Assembly: GCF_030252325.1 (NCBI RefSeq)
Contig: NZ_CP126981.1
Span: 1,550,001 to 1,614,000 of the forward strand
DNA length: 64,000 bases
DNA from: Candidatus Mycobacterium wuenschmannii
GTDB taxonomy: Bacteria; Actinomycetota; Actinomycetes; Mycobacteriales; Mycobacteriaceae
Reading direction: 5' to 3'
How positions within the stretch are numbered: the stretch's first letter is position 1; every line of letters begins with the position of its first letter. Both the position numbers and the translations under genes were made by a program. The notes beneath the pieces were generated by a model. The model saw only the letters and a list, made by a program, of their open reading frames with translations. It ran no database searches and was not told the origin of the DNA. Shown piece after piece: positions 44,714-54,570 of this stretch.

Positions 44714-45586
44714 ATGGGGACGCGCCCGCGACAATCGGCGGCGCTGGGTTACGCCTTGCTGGCGCCCAGCCTGTTCGGCGTTGTCGCGTTCCTGTTACTG
44801 CCGATCCTGGTGGTGGTATGGCTGAGCCTGCATCGCTGGGACCTGCTCGGGCCGATCGAGTATGTCGGAGGCCAGAATTGGCGCTCGGTGCTGACGGACC
44901 GGACGTTCGGCAATTCCCTCCTGGTGACATGCGCGTTCGTGGCGATCGTGGTCCCGATCCAGACCGTGCTCGGCTTGACCGTCGGCGCGCTGCTGGCGCG
45001 CGAACTGCCGGGCAGCGGCCTGTTCCGGACGCTGTTCGTGCTGCCCTGGATCTGCGTGCCGCTGGCGATCGCGGTGCTGTGGCGCTGGATCCTCGCGCCG
45101 ACCGACGGTGCAGTCAGCACGCTGCTCGGCCATCGCATCGAGTGGCTCACCGATCCCGGTCTGGCGCTGCCGGTGGTGTCGGCGGTCGTGGTGTGGACCA
45201 ACGTCGGCTACGTCGCGCTGTTCTTCCTCGCCGGCATCCTGGCCATCCCCGCCGAGATCCACGCCGCCGCCCGCACCGACGGCGCCACCGGCTGGCAACG
45301 GTTCTGGCGCATCACGCTGCCCATGCTGCGCCCGACACTGTTCTTCGTCTTGGTCACCGGAGTCATCAGTGCCGCACAGGTTTTCGACACCGTGTACGCG
45401 CTGACCGGCGGCGGCCCGCAGGATCGCACCGACCTGGTCGCCCACCGCATCTACGCCGAGGCATTCGGCGCCGCGTCGATCGGACGGGCCTCGGTGATGG
45501 CGGTCGTGTTGTTCGTCATCCTGGTCGGCATCACGGTGATGCAGCACCTCTACTTCAGCAAGCGGGTCAGCTATGACCTCACCTAA
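44714..45586 (+). CDS. uspA: Sugar ABC transporter permease UspA
   Basis: This 290-residue MalF-type permease has six predicted helices and the permease EAA loop (IHAAARTDGATGWQRFWRIT), which docks with the ATPase. The length equals that of M. tuberculosis UspA (Rv2316). The uspABC system is reported to import amino sugars, with a shared ATPase encoded elsewhere; none is present here. The ATG at 44714 gives MGTRPRQSAALGYALL. It overlaps uspB by 14 bp. Confidence 0.92.
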   Translation: MGTRPRQSAALGYALLAPSLFGVVAFLLLPILVVVWLSLHRWDLLGPIEYVGGQNWRSVLTDRTFGNSLLVTCAFVAIVVPIQTVLGLTVGALLARELPGSGLFRTLFVLPWICVPLAIAVLWRWILAPTDGAVSTLLGHRIEWLTDPGLALPVVSAVVVWTNVGYVALFFLAGILAIPAEIHAAARTDGATGWQRFWRITLPMLRPTLFFVLVTGVISAAQVFDTVYALTGGGPQDRTDLVAHRIYAEAFGAASIGRASVMAVVLFVILVGITVMQHLYFSKRVSYDLT

Positions 45587-46397
45587 GAGGCCCGCCGCAC
45601 TCTTGGTCTACGCCGGCCTGCTGGTCGGCGCGTTGATCACGTTGGCGCCGTTCGTGCTTGGCCTGCTGACGTCGTTCACGTCGGCGCATCAGTTCGCGAC
45701 GGGCACCCCCCTGTCGCTGCCGCGTCCGCCGACGCTGTCGAATTACGGCGACCTCGGTGGCGCTGGGTTCGGCCGCGCGCTGGCCGTGACTGCGTTGATG
45801 ACGGCGATCATCCTGCTCGGACAGGTGAGCTCGTCGGTGCTGGCCGCGTATGCGTTCGCGCGGTTGCACTTTCCCGGCCGCGACGCGCTGTTCTGGGTGT
45901 ATCTGGCGACGCTGATGGTGCCGGGCAGCGTGACCGTCGTGCCGCTATACCTGATGATGGCGCAACTGGGCATGCGAAACACGTTCTGGGCGTTGGTGTT
46001 GCCGTTCATGTTCGGCTCGCCGTACGCGATCTTCCTGCTGCGGCAGTACTTTCGCGCGATCCCCGCCGACCTGATCAACGCTGCCTACCTCGACGGCGCC
46101 CGGACACTCGACGTGATCGTGCACGTGGTGATTCCGTCGAGCAAGCCGGTGCTGGTGACCCTGATGCTGATCACCGTGGTCTCGCAGTGGCATCACTTCA
46201 TGTGGCCGCTGGTGATCACCAGCGGGCCGAAGTGGCAGGTGCTGACGGTCGCGACGGCAGCGCTGCAGTCGCGGTACAACTCGCAGTGGACGCTGGTGAT
46301 GGCCGCGACGGTGGTGGCGATCGTGCCGCTGCTCGTGCTGTTCGTGATCTTCCAGCGTCACATCGTCCGCTCGATCGTCGTGACGGGGCTGAAGTGA
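45573..46397 (+). CDS. uspB: Sugar ABC transporter permease UspB
   Basis: This 274-residue MalG-type permease has six helices and an EAA loop (LINAAYLDGARTLDVIVHVV). It pairs with UspA to form the membrane channel of the importer. It starts within the end of uspA (14-bp overlap), and its stop overlaps the uspC start (GTGA), so the three are expressed as one operon. Confidence 0.92.
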   Translation: MTSPKRPAALLVYAGLLVGALITLAPFVLGLLTSFTSAHQFATGTPLSLPRPPTLSNYGDLGGAGFGRALAVTALMTAIILLGQVSSSVLAAYAFARLHFPGRDALFWVYLATLMVPGSVTVVPLYLMMAQLGMRNTFWALVLPFMFGSPYAIFLLRQYFRAIPADLINAAYLDGARTLDVIVHVVIPSSKPVLVTLMLITVVSQWHHFMWPLVITSGPKWQVLTVATAALQSRYNSQWTLVMAATVVAIVPLLVLFVIFQRHIVRSIVVTGLK

Positions 46398-47809
46398 GCC
46401 CGCGCGACCGCGAAACAGAACCCCGGGCTGTAAATTCCGCGGAAGCGCAACCCTCGCTTCAGTTTCGCGGCAGGACGTTCAGACCGCGGTTCTCCACGCT
46501 GTTCGCCCTCGGCGTCGTGCTGATCGCCGCGCTGCTGGTGTTGGCCGTGGTGGTGCTCGACGTGACGTCGCGACCGGTCGGCGGCAAAACTGTGGTCACG
46601 GTGCGACTGTGGGATGAGCAGGTCGCCGCCGCGTATCGACAGTCGTTCGCGGCCTTCGGCCGAACGCATCCCGGCATCGAGGTGCACACCAATGTCGTGT
46701 CGTACTCGAACTACTTCACCACGTTGCGCACCGACGTCGCAGGTGGCAGCGCCGACGACATCTTCTGGGTTTCGAATGCCTACCTGGCCGGCTACGCCGA
46801 CAGCGGTCGCCTGCTCGACATCGGCAAGACCTTCGGCCCGAAAGCAGCGCAGGCGTGGGAGCCGTCCGTTGTCCAACAATTCACCCGCAACGAAAAGCTC
46901 TGGGGTGTACCGCAACTCACCGACGCCGGCGTCGCGGTGTATTACAACGCCGACCTGCTGGCCGCCGCCGGGGTCGACGCCGCCGACCTCGCCGCACTGC
47001 ACTGGGGACCGGGCGACGACACGCTTCGGCCGCTGCTGAACCACCTCACGGTCGACGCTGACGGACACCCCGGCGGCACACCGGGTTTCGATCCCGGCCG
47101 GGTGCGGCAGTGGGGCTACAACGCCGCCAACGACGCGCAGGGCATCTACCTGAACTACATCGGCTCGGCCGGTGGTCAGTACCAGGACGGCGACCGCTTC
47201 GCCTTCGACAACCCGGCCGCGGTCGAGGCGTTCACCTACCTGGTCGGCCTGATCAACCGCGACCACGTCGCGCCACCGGCGTCGGAGACCAACGACAACG
47301 GCGACTTCTCCCGCAACCAGTTCCTGGCCGGCAAGATGGCGCTCTTCCAGTCCGGGACTTACAACCTGGCGATAATCTCGCGGCAGGCCAACTTCCATTG
47401 GGGCCTCGCCATGTTGCCGATCGGGCCCAGGGGCCGCGTCAGCGTCACCAACGGCATTGCGGCGGCCGGGAATTCGGCGTCGGCACACCCCGAGGCGGTC
47501 AAGCAGGTGCTGGCCTGGCTGGGCAGCACCGAGGGCAACCAGTACATCGGCCGTCTGGGCAGCGCAATCCCCGCGGTCACGTCCGCGCAGCGGGTGTATT
47601 TCGACTACTGGTTGAGCAAGGGCATCGACGTACGGCCGTTCTTCCGGGTCCTGGATGGCCCGCGGATCGCCGCGCCGGGCGGTGCCGGCTTCGCCGCCGG
47701 AAACCAGGTACTCAAGCCGTATTTCGACGAGATGTTCCTGGGCCGCAGCGACGTCGCGACCACGCTGCGCCGCGCGCAGGACTCAGCTAACGCCGCCGCC
47801 CAACGGTGA
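46394..47809 (+). CDS. uspC: Sugar-binding protein UspC, membrane-anchored
   Basis: This 471-residue extracellular solute-binding protein of the ABC sugar type starts at a GTG overlapping the uspB stop. A cytoplasmic head of about 34 residues precedes a single membrane helix ([20 protein letters not shown]). The binding domain then begins with [20 protein letters not shown]. There is no lipobox cysteine, so the protein is held by an uncleaved anchor instead of lipid. Its last 23 bp overlap the convergent EcfT gene. Confidence 0.88.
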   Translation: MSPRDRETEPRAVNSAEAQPSLQFRGRTFRPRFSTLFALGVVLIAALLVLAVVVLDVTSRPVGGKTVVTVRLWDEQVAAAYRQSFAAFGRTHPGIEVHTNVVSYSNYFTTLRTDVAGGSADDIFWVSNAYLAGYADSGRLLDIGKTFGPKAAQAWEPSVVQQFTRNEKLWGVPQLTDAGVAVYYNADLLAAAGVDAADLAALHWGPGDDTLRPLLNHLTVDADGHPGGTPGFDPGRVRQWGYNAANDAQGIYLNYIGSAGGQYQDGDRFAFDNPAAVEAFTYLVGLINRDHVAPPASETNDNGDFSRNQFLAGKMALFQSGTYNLAIISRQANFHWGLAMLPIGPRGRVSVTNGIAAAGNSASAHPEAVKQVLAWLGSTEGNQYIGRLGSAIPAVTSAQRVYFDYWLSKGIDVRPFFRVLDGPRIAAPGGAGFAAGNQVLKPYFDEMFLGRSDVATTLRRAQDSANAAAQR

Positions 47810-48647
47810 TACCGGTACGAATCTCGAGCGCGACAGCCGCGGCACACACCGCGACCGTGATCGCCAGAGCGACCCAGTCGGCCTGCTTCGGCCGCGACGG
47901 CACCGCGGAAATCTGGCCGATGCCACCGCGCGCGGTGATGGCGTCGCCCATCTCGTCGGCGCGCCGCAACGTCACCGTGAGCGCCGCCGCGATCAGATCG
48001 ACTGCCTCGCGTGCCCGCCCCCGGCGGCGCGCCCGACGGGTGTCCGCCTTACGTTTCGGCCGCAGTCGGCGCGCGGCGTAGAGCACCGAGAACTCGTCGA
48101 CCAACATCGGGAAGGCCCGCAGCGCCAACGCGATCGTGACCGCCCACTCGTCGACGGGAACCCGCAACCAACGCAGCGGGCGGCCCAAAGCTGCTACCGC
48201 AGGTGCGATTTCGGCAACATTGGTGGTCCAGGACACCATCGCTCCCAGGCCCAGCAGCACGAAGGACAACGTGGTGATCCGCAGGAAGTTCAACAGTCCC
48301 CCGAGCCAGACTGACGATCCGGCCAGATGAACCACCGGGCTGCCACCGGCGAACGCCGCGGAGACGCCACCGAGCAGCAACAGAATCCACAACCAGTGCG
48401 GCACATTCGGCAGCGCACCGCGAGGAATGTGCGCGAGTCGGGCCGCCGTCAGCACCAGGGCCGCCACCAGACCGATCGCGATCCAGCCCGGATAGAACGT
48501 CAACAAGATCGAGATACCCAGCACGGCAAGCAGTTTGGTGCCGGCCCACAGGTCGTGGATTACCGAGGTTCCCGGCACCGGACGTAGCAGCACCACCGAG
48601 CGCGATGGCCGGCGCTCGGGTCGCGCGTCGGGCGGCGTGGTGGTCAC
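47787..48647 (-). CDS. ECF transporter transmembrane subunit (EcfT, Rv2325c-like)
   Basis: This 286-residue CbiQ/EcfT-family membrane protein has about five helices. The coupling helices carry the expected small-residue/Arg motifs: [12 protein letters not shown] and then [10 protein letters not shown]. It links the substrate-specific part to the ATPases of an energy-coupling-factor vitamin or metal importer. The GTG start overlaps the stop of the S-A-A' fusion gene (GTGA), so the two genes are coupled. Substrate unknown. Confidence 0.9.
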   Translation of the reverse strand: MTTTPPDARPERRPSRSVVLLRPVPGTSVIHDLWAGTKLLAVLGISILLTFYPGWIAIGLVAALVLTAARLAHIPRGALPNVPHWLWILLLLGGVSAAFAGGSPVVHLAGSSVWLGGLLNFLRITTLSFVLLGLGAMVSWTTNVAEIAPAVAALGRPLRWLRVPVDEWAVTIALALRAFPMLVDEFSVLYAARRLRPKRKADTRRARRRGRAREAVDLIAAALTVTLRRADEMGDAITARGGIGQISAVPSRPKQADWVALAITVAVCAAAVALEIRTGITVGRRR

Positions 48648-50731
48648 GACACTCCTTCCGCCGCCGTCGACACCGCATGCAGCACGCCGTCGCGCAGATC
48701 CAGCGTGTGCGGGCAGAGCTCCTCGAGCCCGGCGAAGTCATGGGAGATCACCACGACGGTCAACCCCTGCTCGCGCCGCAACTCCTCGAGCAGTCGCACC
48801 AATCCGCGTTGCGTCTCGGCGTCCAGGCCCGCAAGCGGCTCGTCGAGAATCAGCGCCCGCGGCGAGCGGGCGAGCAGACCGGCCAGCACAACCCGGCGCA
48901 TCTGCCCGCCGCTGAGTTGGTCGATGCGGCGCTTGCCCAGCCCGCTGTCCAGCCCGACGACGGCCAACGCCTGTGCGACCCGGTCGTGGTCCTTGGGTGA
49001 AAAGCCCGCTGCCGAAGCCACTTCCAGGTCGACCCGGCTGCGCATCAGCTGCAGTCGCGCCGCCTGGAAAGACAGCGCGACGGCACCGACCTGTTCATGG
49101 GCGGGACGTCCGCCGACCAGACAGGTGCCGGCGGTCGGCACGGTCAGCCCGGCGAGGATCCAGGCGAGCGTCGACTTTCCGGAGCCGTTGCCGCCATGGA
49201 TCAACAGGCCGTCGCCCTGGTGCACCGCGAACGTCACGTCGCGCAGTGCGGCCTTGGCCCACGGTGTGCCGCTGTTGTATTCGTGGCTGACGCCGCTGAC
49301 TTCGAGGATCGCCGGTCCGGACGCCTGGGCAGCGGCCGAGACGACGACGGGCGCCGCGATGGTCTCGACCATGTTGGTGTTGTCGCCCGATTCGCTGAGA
49401 TTGATGGTGCTGTCCGCGGATTCGGCTTCGTTGTTGTAGTGGGTGATGTGCACGACGGAGGTGCGATGTTGGCGCTTCAGCCCGGACAGCACACCGAGCA
49501 AGGCGTCGCGACCCTCCTGGTCGACCATGCTGGTGACCTCGTCGGCGATCAGCAGCGCCGGTTCGCGCGCCAGCGCGGCCGCGACGGCCAGCCGCTGCAG
49601 CTCACCGCCGGACAGGCTGCCCGTGTCGCGTTCGGCGTGCGAGTCCAGTCCGACTTCGCGAAGTAGTTCGGCCACATCGGTTTTGGTACCCGGCGGCAGA
49701 CCCCACACCACGTCGTCGGCGACCCGGGTGCCCAGCACCTGACTCTCGGGATGCTGCATGACGACCGCGGTACCGCCGATGCGCCCCAGGCCCACGGAAC
49801 CGGGCCGATCGATGGTGCCCGACGTCGGCTCGCGGCCCGCCAGAACCAGCATCAGGGTCGTCTTGCCGGAACCGTTGGCCCCGGTGATCGCCAGGTGCTC
49901 GCCCGCCTTGACCTCAAGGTTGACCGGCCGCAACGCGTCGTGGTCGGTGTTGGGGTAACGGAATCGCACCTGATTCAAGCGCACCGGGACCGGGCCGACC
50001 GGGGCGCTGTCGACCGGCGCATCCAGCTTGTGCACGTCGGGAATGCCACGCATCCGGTCCAGCACGCGCGACAGCGCCCACCAGCCGATCAGCGACACGA
50101 CGACGATCGAGAAGATCCCGTTGATGAAGATCAGCCAGGGCCAGTAATGCAGCGCCTCCGCCAACAGCCACTGCATGGAGTGGGCCGCGGTTTCGAGGTT
50201 CTTGCCGATGCGCTCGCTTTGCGGGAACGGGTGGGAACGCGCGAACTGCCCGAGCGATCTCAGCACGGTTGCGAAGCCGTCGACGTTCGCGGTGATCGCA
50301 TCGAAGATCAGGTGCCGCAACCGCGACAGCAGCGCCAGCGCCGCCACCGCGAACACGTTGAAGACCGCGCCGGCGAGCACCGACACCACGACGACGGTTC
50401 CGGTCCCACGGCCCCGACGCTTCACCACTCCGGTCAATCCGCCGACGTAGGCGCTGTTGCCGACGGTGATCAGGCCGCCGAGGCCGGCGATCAGGAACGC
50501 AATCAGGCCGGCGGCGACGGTCGCAGCGACCAGCACACGGATGCGGTACCGGTAGGCCAGCAATCCCATCGGAACCGTGCCCAGCAGTGACAGGGCGCCG
50601 GCAAACGGCACGACGATCGAGATGATCGCTGTGGCCGCACACAACGCGGCCATCACGGATGCCTGCGCGAGCTCGCCGGGACGCAGCGAGCGGGACGTAG
50701 GGGTCCCGGACGCAGGGCGAGTCGCGTTCAT
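48644..50731 (-). CDS. ECF transporter S-A-A' fusion (Rv2326c-like)
   Basis: This 695-residue protein fuses an N-terminal membrane domain of about 230 residues (six helices, DUF2232/EcfS-like) to two ABC ATPase domains. Walker A motifs are GANGSGKTT (about 285) and GGNGSGKST (about 515). Signature motifs are LSGGELQR and LSGGQMRR. Walker B motifs are LLIADEV and LILDEPLAG. With the EcfT gene it makes a complete importer in two genes. The start MNATRPASG at 50731 is preferred over one eight codons upstream. It matches Rv2326c in size. Confidence 0.9.
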   Translation of the reverse strand: MNATRPASGTPTSRSLRPGELAQASVMAALCAATAIISIVVPFAGALSLLGTVPMGLLAYRYRIRVLVAATVAAGLIAFLIAGLGGLITVGNSAYVGGLTGVVKRRGRGTGTVVVVSVLAGAVFNVFAVAALALLSRLRHLIFDAITANVDGFATVLRSLGQFARSHPFPQSERIGKNLETAAHSMQWLLAEALHYWPWLIFINGIFSIVVVSLIGWWALSRVLDRMRGIPDVHKLDAPVDSAPVGPVPVRLNQVRFRYPNTDHDALRPVNLEVKAGEHLAITGANGSGKTTLMLVLAGREPTSGTIDRPGSVGLGRIGGTAVVMQHPESQVLGTRVADDVVWGLPPGTKTDVAELLREVGLDSHAERDTGSLSGGELQRLAVAAALAREPALLIADEVTSMVDQEGRDALLGVLSGLKRQHRTSVVHITHYNNEAESADSTINLSESGDNTNMVETIAAPVVVSAAAQASGPAILEVSGVSHEYNSGTPWAKAALRDVTFAVHQGDGLLIHGGNGSGKSTLAWILAGLTVPTAGTCLVGGRPAHEQVGAVALSFQAARLQLMRSRVDLEVASAAGFSPKDHDRVAQALAVVGLDSGLGKRRIDQLSGGQMRRVVLAGLLARSPRALILDEPLAGLDAETQRGLVRLLEELRREQGLTVVVISHDFAGLEELCPHTLDLRDGVLHAVSTAAEGVS

Positions 50732-50829
50732 TGCATCAATTCTGCCAGCACTCACCGGCTGCGCCCGCGAGCAAACAAAGGGGGTGGGATTGAGTTAACA
50801 AGACTGAAATTGGCCGGTTCGTGCCCTAG

Positions 50830-50842
50830 ATAGCCTAGCTAT
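50830..50842. promoter_or_regulatory. Possible MarR operator
   Basis: ATAGC-CTA-GCTAT is a perfect 5-bp inverted repeat with a 3-bp centre, ending 14 bp before the MarR start codon, in the 125-bp gap to the divergent ECF operon. MarR proteins bind palindromes of this size near their own promoters. Binding here could control both directions. Confidence 0.5.
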
Positions 50843-50856
50843 GCAACTATATACGC

Positions 50857-51345
50857 ATGACGCCATCCGCAACCACTGAGCGCGCCGCCGCCGAGGAGGC
50901 TGTCGCCGGACTTGGCGCGGATCTGCTCGCCGTCGTGGCGCGGCTCAATCGCTACGCCACGCAACGCATTCAGATGCAACTGCCGGCCGCGCAGGCGCGC
51001 CTGCTCTCGACGATCGACGCCCACGGCGAGGCCCGCATCTGCGACCTGGCCGCAGTCGACCACTGCTCGCAGCCGACGATGACCACGCAGGTGCGACGCC
51101 TCGAGGACGCCGGCCTGGTCACCCGCACGGTCGACCCCGGCGATGCCCGCGCGGTGCGGATCAAGATCACGGCGGAGGGGATGCGGACGCTGAACCGCGT
51201 CCGCGCCGACCGGGCTAGCGCGATCGAGCCGCAACTCGCCGACCTCGGCGAGGCCGACCGCCAGACGCTGGCAGAGGCCGTCACCGTGCTCCGCCGTCTG
51301 CTCGACGACTCGGCGCCTGTCCGGCGGCCCGGCGGACCTCGCTAG
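50857..51345 (+). CDS. MarR-family regulator (Rv2327-like)
   Basis: This 162-residue protein has the MarR winged helix: LLSTIDAHGEARICDLAAVD, the recognition helix CSQPTMTTQVRRLEDAGLV and the wing RTVDPGDARAVRIKITAEG. It is divergent from the EcfT/S-A-A' operon, the same arrangement as in M. tuberculosis (Rv2326c/Rv2327), so it probably regulates that importer. The ATG at 50857 lacks a strong ribosome binding site; translation may be leaderless. Confidence 0.88.
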   Translation: MTPSATTERAAAEEAVAGLGADLLAVVARLNRYATQRIQMQLPAAQARLLSTIDAHGEARICDLAAVDHCSQPTMTTQVRRLEDAGLVTRTVDPGDARAVRIKITAEGMRTLNRVRADRASAIEPQLADLGEADRQTLAEAVTVLRRLLDDSAPVRRPGGPR

Positions 51346-51443
51346 TAACACACTCCTGGGGTTGTCTGGCCTGCGCGGATTCTCGGCGCGCGACGGTGGC
51401 TGGATAATGAAGGCTCGACTCAAGACAACGGGCGAGCAAGGGG

Positions 51444-53869
51444 GTGGATGTGTTCTCAGCTATGTTCGGCACCCCCCTGGTCGTATGGCTCGGCCCGCGT
51501 AAGTACGCATTCGCGTCCGACCGCGACGTCACCGTCGGAGTCGACAGCGGCGCGGACGTACGCCTGAAGGGATTCAACGGAGCCGTCGCTCCCCTGGTGG
51601 TGCTGCATTTCAACGGCACGCAATGGATCGCGGTCGACCGCAGCCCCGCCGGGATGTACGTCGACGGGGTCCGGATGTCGACGGTCTTCATTCATCACGG
51701 CCGTGCGGTCACGCTCGGCGATCCGGAGCATGGGCCGCGACTGGTGTTCCAGTTGCCCGCCCCGACTGCTGCGCCCCCGCCCGCGCGGGTCCCGCCTCCG
51801 CCATCCCTTGCCCCTCCGCCGCCACCTCCGCCGATGCAGCGCCCGCTGCCACCGCCCCCGCCGCCGCGACCCGTCGTGCATTTCCCGCCGCCACCTCCAC
51901 CGCCGCCCGCGCCCCGGCCGGCGCCGCTGCCACCCCCGGCGCAGTGGGCACCGCCCCCGCCTCCCCTCCTCCGCCACTGCCCGCTCAAGCGCCGGTTGCC
52001 GCACCTCCGCCGCCGGTCCCGGTCCCGGCCCCGGCCCCGGCCCCGGCCCCGAGCGAGGCCAAACAGCCGAGCGTGCATTGGCGGCGAAAACTCGGCCGGA
52101 TTTTCGCAGCGGCTGCACGTCCGGCGAAGCGGCCCACGGCCGAGGCGCCGGCCGAGACTCCGCGGCCCACGACGATCGCCGGCCCGCTGGAGGCCCGCCG
52201 GGTCCGGCTGAGCGTCGACGGCGAGCAGGCGCTGGCCGACCTGTCGTTCAGCGCGCAACCCGGCACGGTCACGTCGGTGATCGGGTTGTCCGAGGCCAGC
52301 ACCTCCGCGCTGGTCGACGTGCTCGCCGGCACGGTGCAACCGAGCGTGGGCGAGGTCGACTTCGACGGCCACGAAGTCGCCGCCGACGACGTTCGCCCGC
52401 ATGTCGGAGTCGTGCCGCGGCACGACCTGCTACGCCCGCAACTCACCGTCGAGCAGGCGCTGCAGTACGCGGCCGAATTACGTTTGCCGCCAGAGACTTC
52501 CGCGGACCAGCGCCGCGCGACCATCCGATCGGTGCTGGACAAGGTCGAGCTGACCGGGCTCCGCACGGCCAAGGCGGGCACGCTGGACGCCGAGCAGCGC
52601 AAGCGGGCATCCCTGGCCGTGGAATTGCTCACCGACCCGGCGCTGATCGTGTTCGACGAGCCGACGGCCGACCTCGAACCGGAAGCTGCGCAACGCATCA
52701 CGGCCCTGCTCCGACTGGTGGCCGACGAAGGTCGGGTCGTGCTGGAGGCGACAACCGCGCCGACCGATCTCGACGTATGCGACCAGGTAGTGCTCCTCAC
52801 CCCGACCGGCATCCCGGTGTTCGCCGGCCCGCCTGCCCAGATCGGGCCGCAGTTGGGCACCACCGACTGGGCGGCGATCGTCAAGCGTGCCCGCAACGAC
52901 CCCTACGGCGCGCACGACGAGTACCTGGCCCGCCTGCAGGAGCCGCCACCGCCGGAGCCGCCACCGCCGACCGACTCCCCGGCCGCTCCCGCGGTGCGCC
53001 GAAACATGTTGCGGCAGATCACCGTATCGACCCGTCGGCAGGCGTGGGTGATGCTCGGCGATCAGCGCTACTTCATCTTCCTGGCGATCCTGCCGGTGCT
53101 CTTCGGGGCCATCACCCTGCTGATACCGGGCGATGCCGGCCTGGGCCCGGCCAGCCGCTACGGCAACAATCCCGACCAGGCCCTGTCCATGCTGGCCGTG
53201 CTGGTCTTCGGCGCCGTCGTGATGGGCACCGCGCTTGGCGTTCGCGACCTCTTCGGCGAGCAGCGCATCTTCCGGCGTGAGCAGGCGCACGGCCTGTCGG
53301 CGTCGGCCTTCCTGGCCGGCAAGGTCATGGTCTACAGCCTCACCGCCACGGTCCAGATCGCGATCATCACCACCGTCGCGACCGTCGGGCACAAGGCGCC
53401 CACGCACGGCGGGTCGCTGCTCGGCCACAGTGCGTTTGCGGCAACCGTCGAGTTGTTCCTCGCACTGAGCGCAATCACCGTCGTGACCGCGTTGGTCGCG
53501 CTCGCGCTGTCGTCACCGGCGACCGTCTACGAGCAGATCGTGCTGATTGCGGTCCTGATCGTCCTGGTGTCGCTGGTCTTTGCCGGTGCGCTGTTCCCGA
53601 TCGCCGACCGGCTACCGCTCGAGCAGATTGCCGCGCTGGTACCGTCGCGCTGGGGCTTCGCCGCCGTTGCGTCGACCGTCGACGTGCATGCGGTCAATCC
53701 GCTTGCCGAGGCCGATGATTCGTGGAGGCACTCGTCCGGGCAGTGGCTGCTGGACATGGGCGTGTTGATCGGATTCGGTGTCCTCGCCGCCGGGGCACTG
53801 CGCTGGCGGCTGCGACGGCCGTCGCGCCGGCATCAGCCGCCGTTGATCTCCGCCCACAGCGTCTTGTAG
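51444..53869 (+). pseudogene. FHA-ABC transporter (Rv1747-like), frameshifted, with degraded nucleotide-binding motifs
   Basis: The first frame encodes an FHA-like domain (residues 1-105, KYAFASDRDVTVGVDSGADV) and a proline-rich linker. The frame then changes at about 51952-51972, inside a C-rich tract, where one extra C would restore a protein of about 808 residues. The second frame gives an ABC ATPase domain and an ABC-2 permease with six helices. The Walker A position reads GLSEASTSA without Lys and the signature reads LDAEQRKR, while Walker B (LIVFDEPTADLE) is kept. So even the restored protein probably cannot hydrolyse ATP normally. The start may be GTG at 51444 or 51450. Confidence 0.75.
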
Positions 53870-54570
53870 CAGTGTGACGCCGGACTGGTCGGCGCGAACG
53901 CGGTCACCGGAGAGCGATGTTCGGCCATCTGCTCGATGACCGACAGCGCGGGGATGGCGGTGCGCATGATGCCCGTCCGTTCGGTCGACAGGTGCTGCAC
54001 CAGGTCGCAGTGCAATCGCTTGCGACGGTCCACCATCGAGAAGAATGCCCGCACCCGCGGCTGGCGGCCCTCGAATTCGCTGACGAAGCCGGTCAATTGG
54101 TCGAACGTGCGGACCGACAGCGTCGCCGGAATCATCGGCACCAACAGCGTGTCGACGGCGTGCAGGACGTTCTCCGACAGCAACGAGATGCTCGGCGGGC
54201 AATCGAGGAAAACGACGTCGTACTGACTCTCCAACGGCTGCAACAGTTCCCGGATCCGCCTCGTCGGCCGCTTCATGTCGTCGAGCTGCACATCGAGGTT
54301 GCGGTACCGAAAGTCGGCTGGCACCAGGTCGAGGCCGTCGAAGTCGGTGGCCTTGATCGCGTCGTCGAGCGTTCGCGACCCCTCCACCAGCGCCCTACCG
54401 CCGCCCTTGACCTTGGGCCGCACCCGGAACATGTAGGTCGCGGCGCCCTGCGGGTCCAGATCCCAGAGCAGGACGTTGTGCCCGTCGAGAGCCGCGAGGT
54501 GCGCCAGGTTCACCGCCGCCGACGTCTTCCCGACGCCGCCCTTGATGTTGTACGTCGCGTAAACCCTCAT
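53833..54570 (-). CDS. ParA/MinD-family ATPase
   Basis: This 245-residue protein has the deviant Walker A KGGVGKTSAAVNLA (residues 10-23), Walker A' DLDPQGAATY and the DCPPSIS switch. It is a ParA-type ATPase, but no ParB or parS is nearby, so it is an orphan. Such proteins position cargo other than chromosomes. It overlaps the CHAD gene upstream by ATGA, so the two are coupled. Its end overlaps the FHA-ABC gene by 37 bp on the opposite strand. Confidence 0.88.
   Translation of the reverse strand: MRVYATYNIKGGVGKTSAAVNLAHLAALDGHNVLLWDLDPQGAATYMFRVRPKVKGGGRALVEGSRTLDDAIKATDFDGLDLVPADFRYRNLDVQLDDMKRPTRRIRELLQPLESQYDVVFLDCPPSISLLSENVLHAVDTLLVPMIPATLSVRTFDQLTGFVSEFEGRQPRVRAFFSMVDRRKRLHCDLVQHLSTERTGIMRTAIPALSVIEQMAEHRSPVTAFAPTSPASHCYKTLWAEINGG

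Noticed and set aside
51770..52060. Direct-repeat array (CRISPR-like) in the C/G-rich tract
   Set aside because: The repeats are short proline codon runs in the linker of the FHA-ABC gene, with no spacers or conserved repeat unit.
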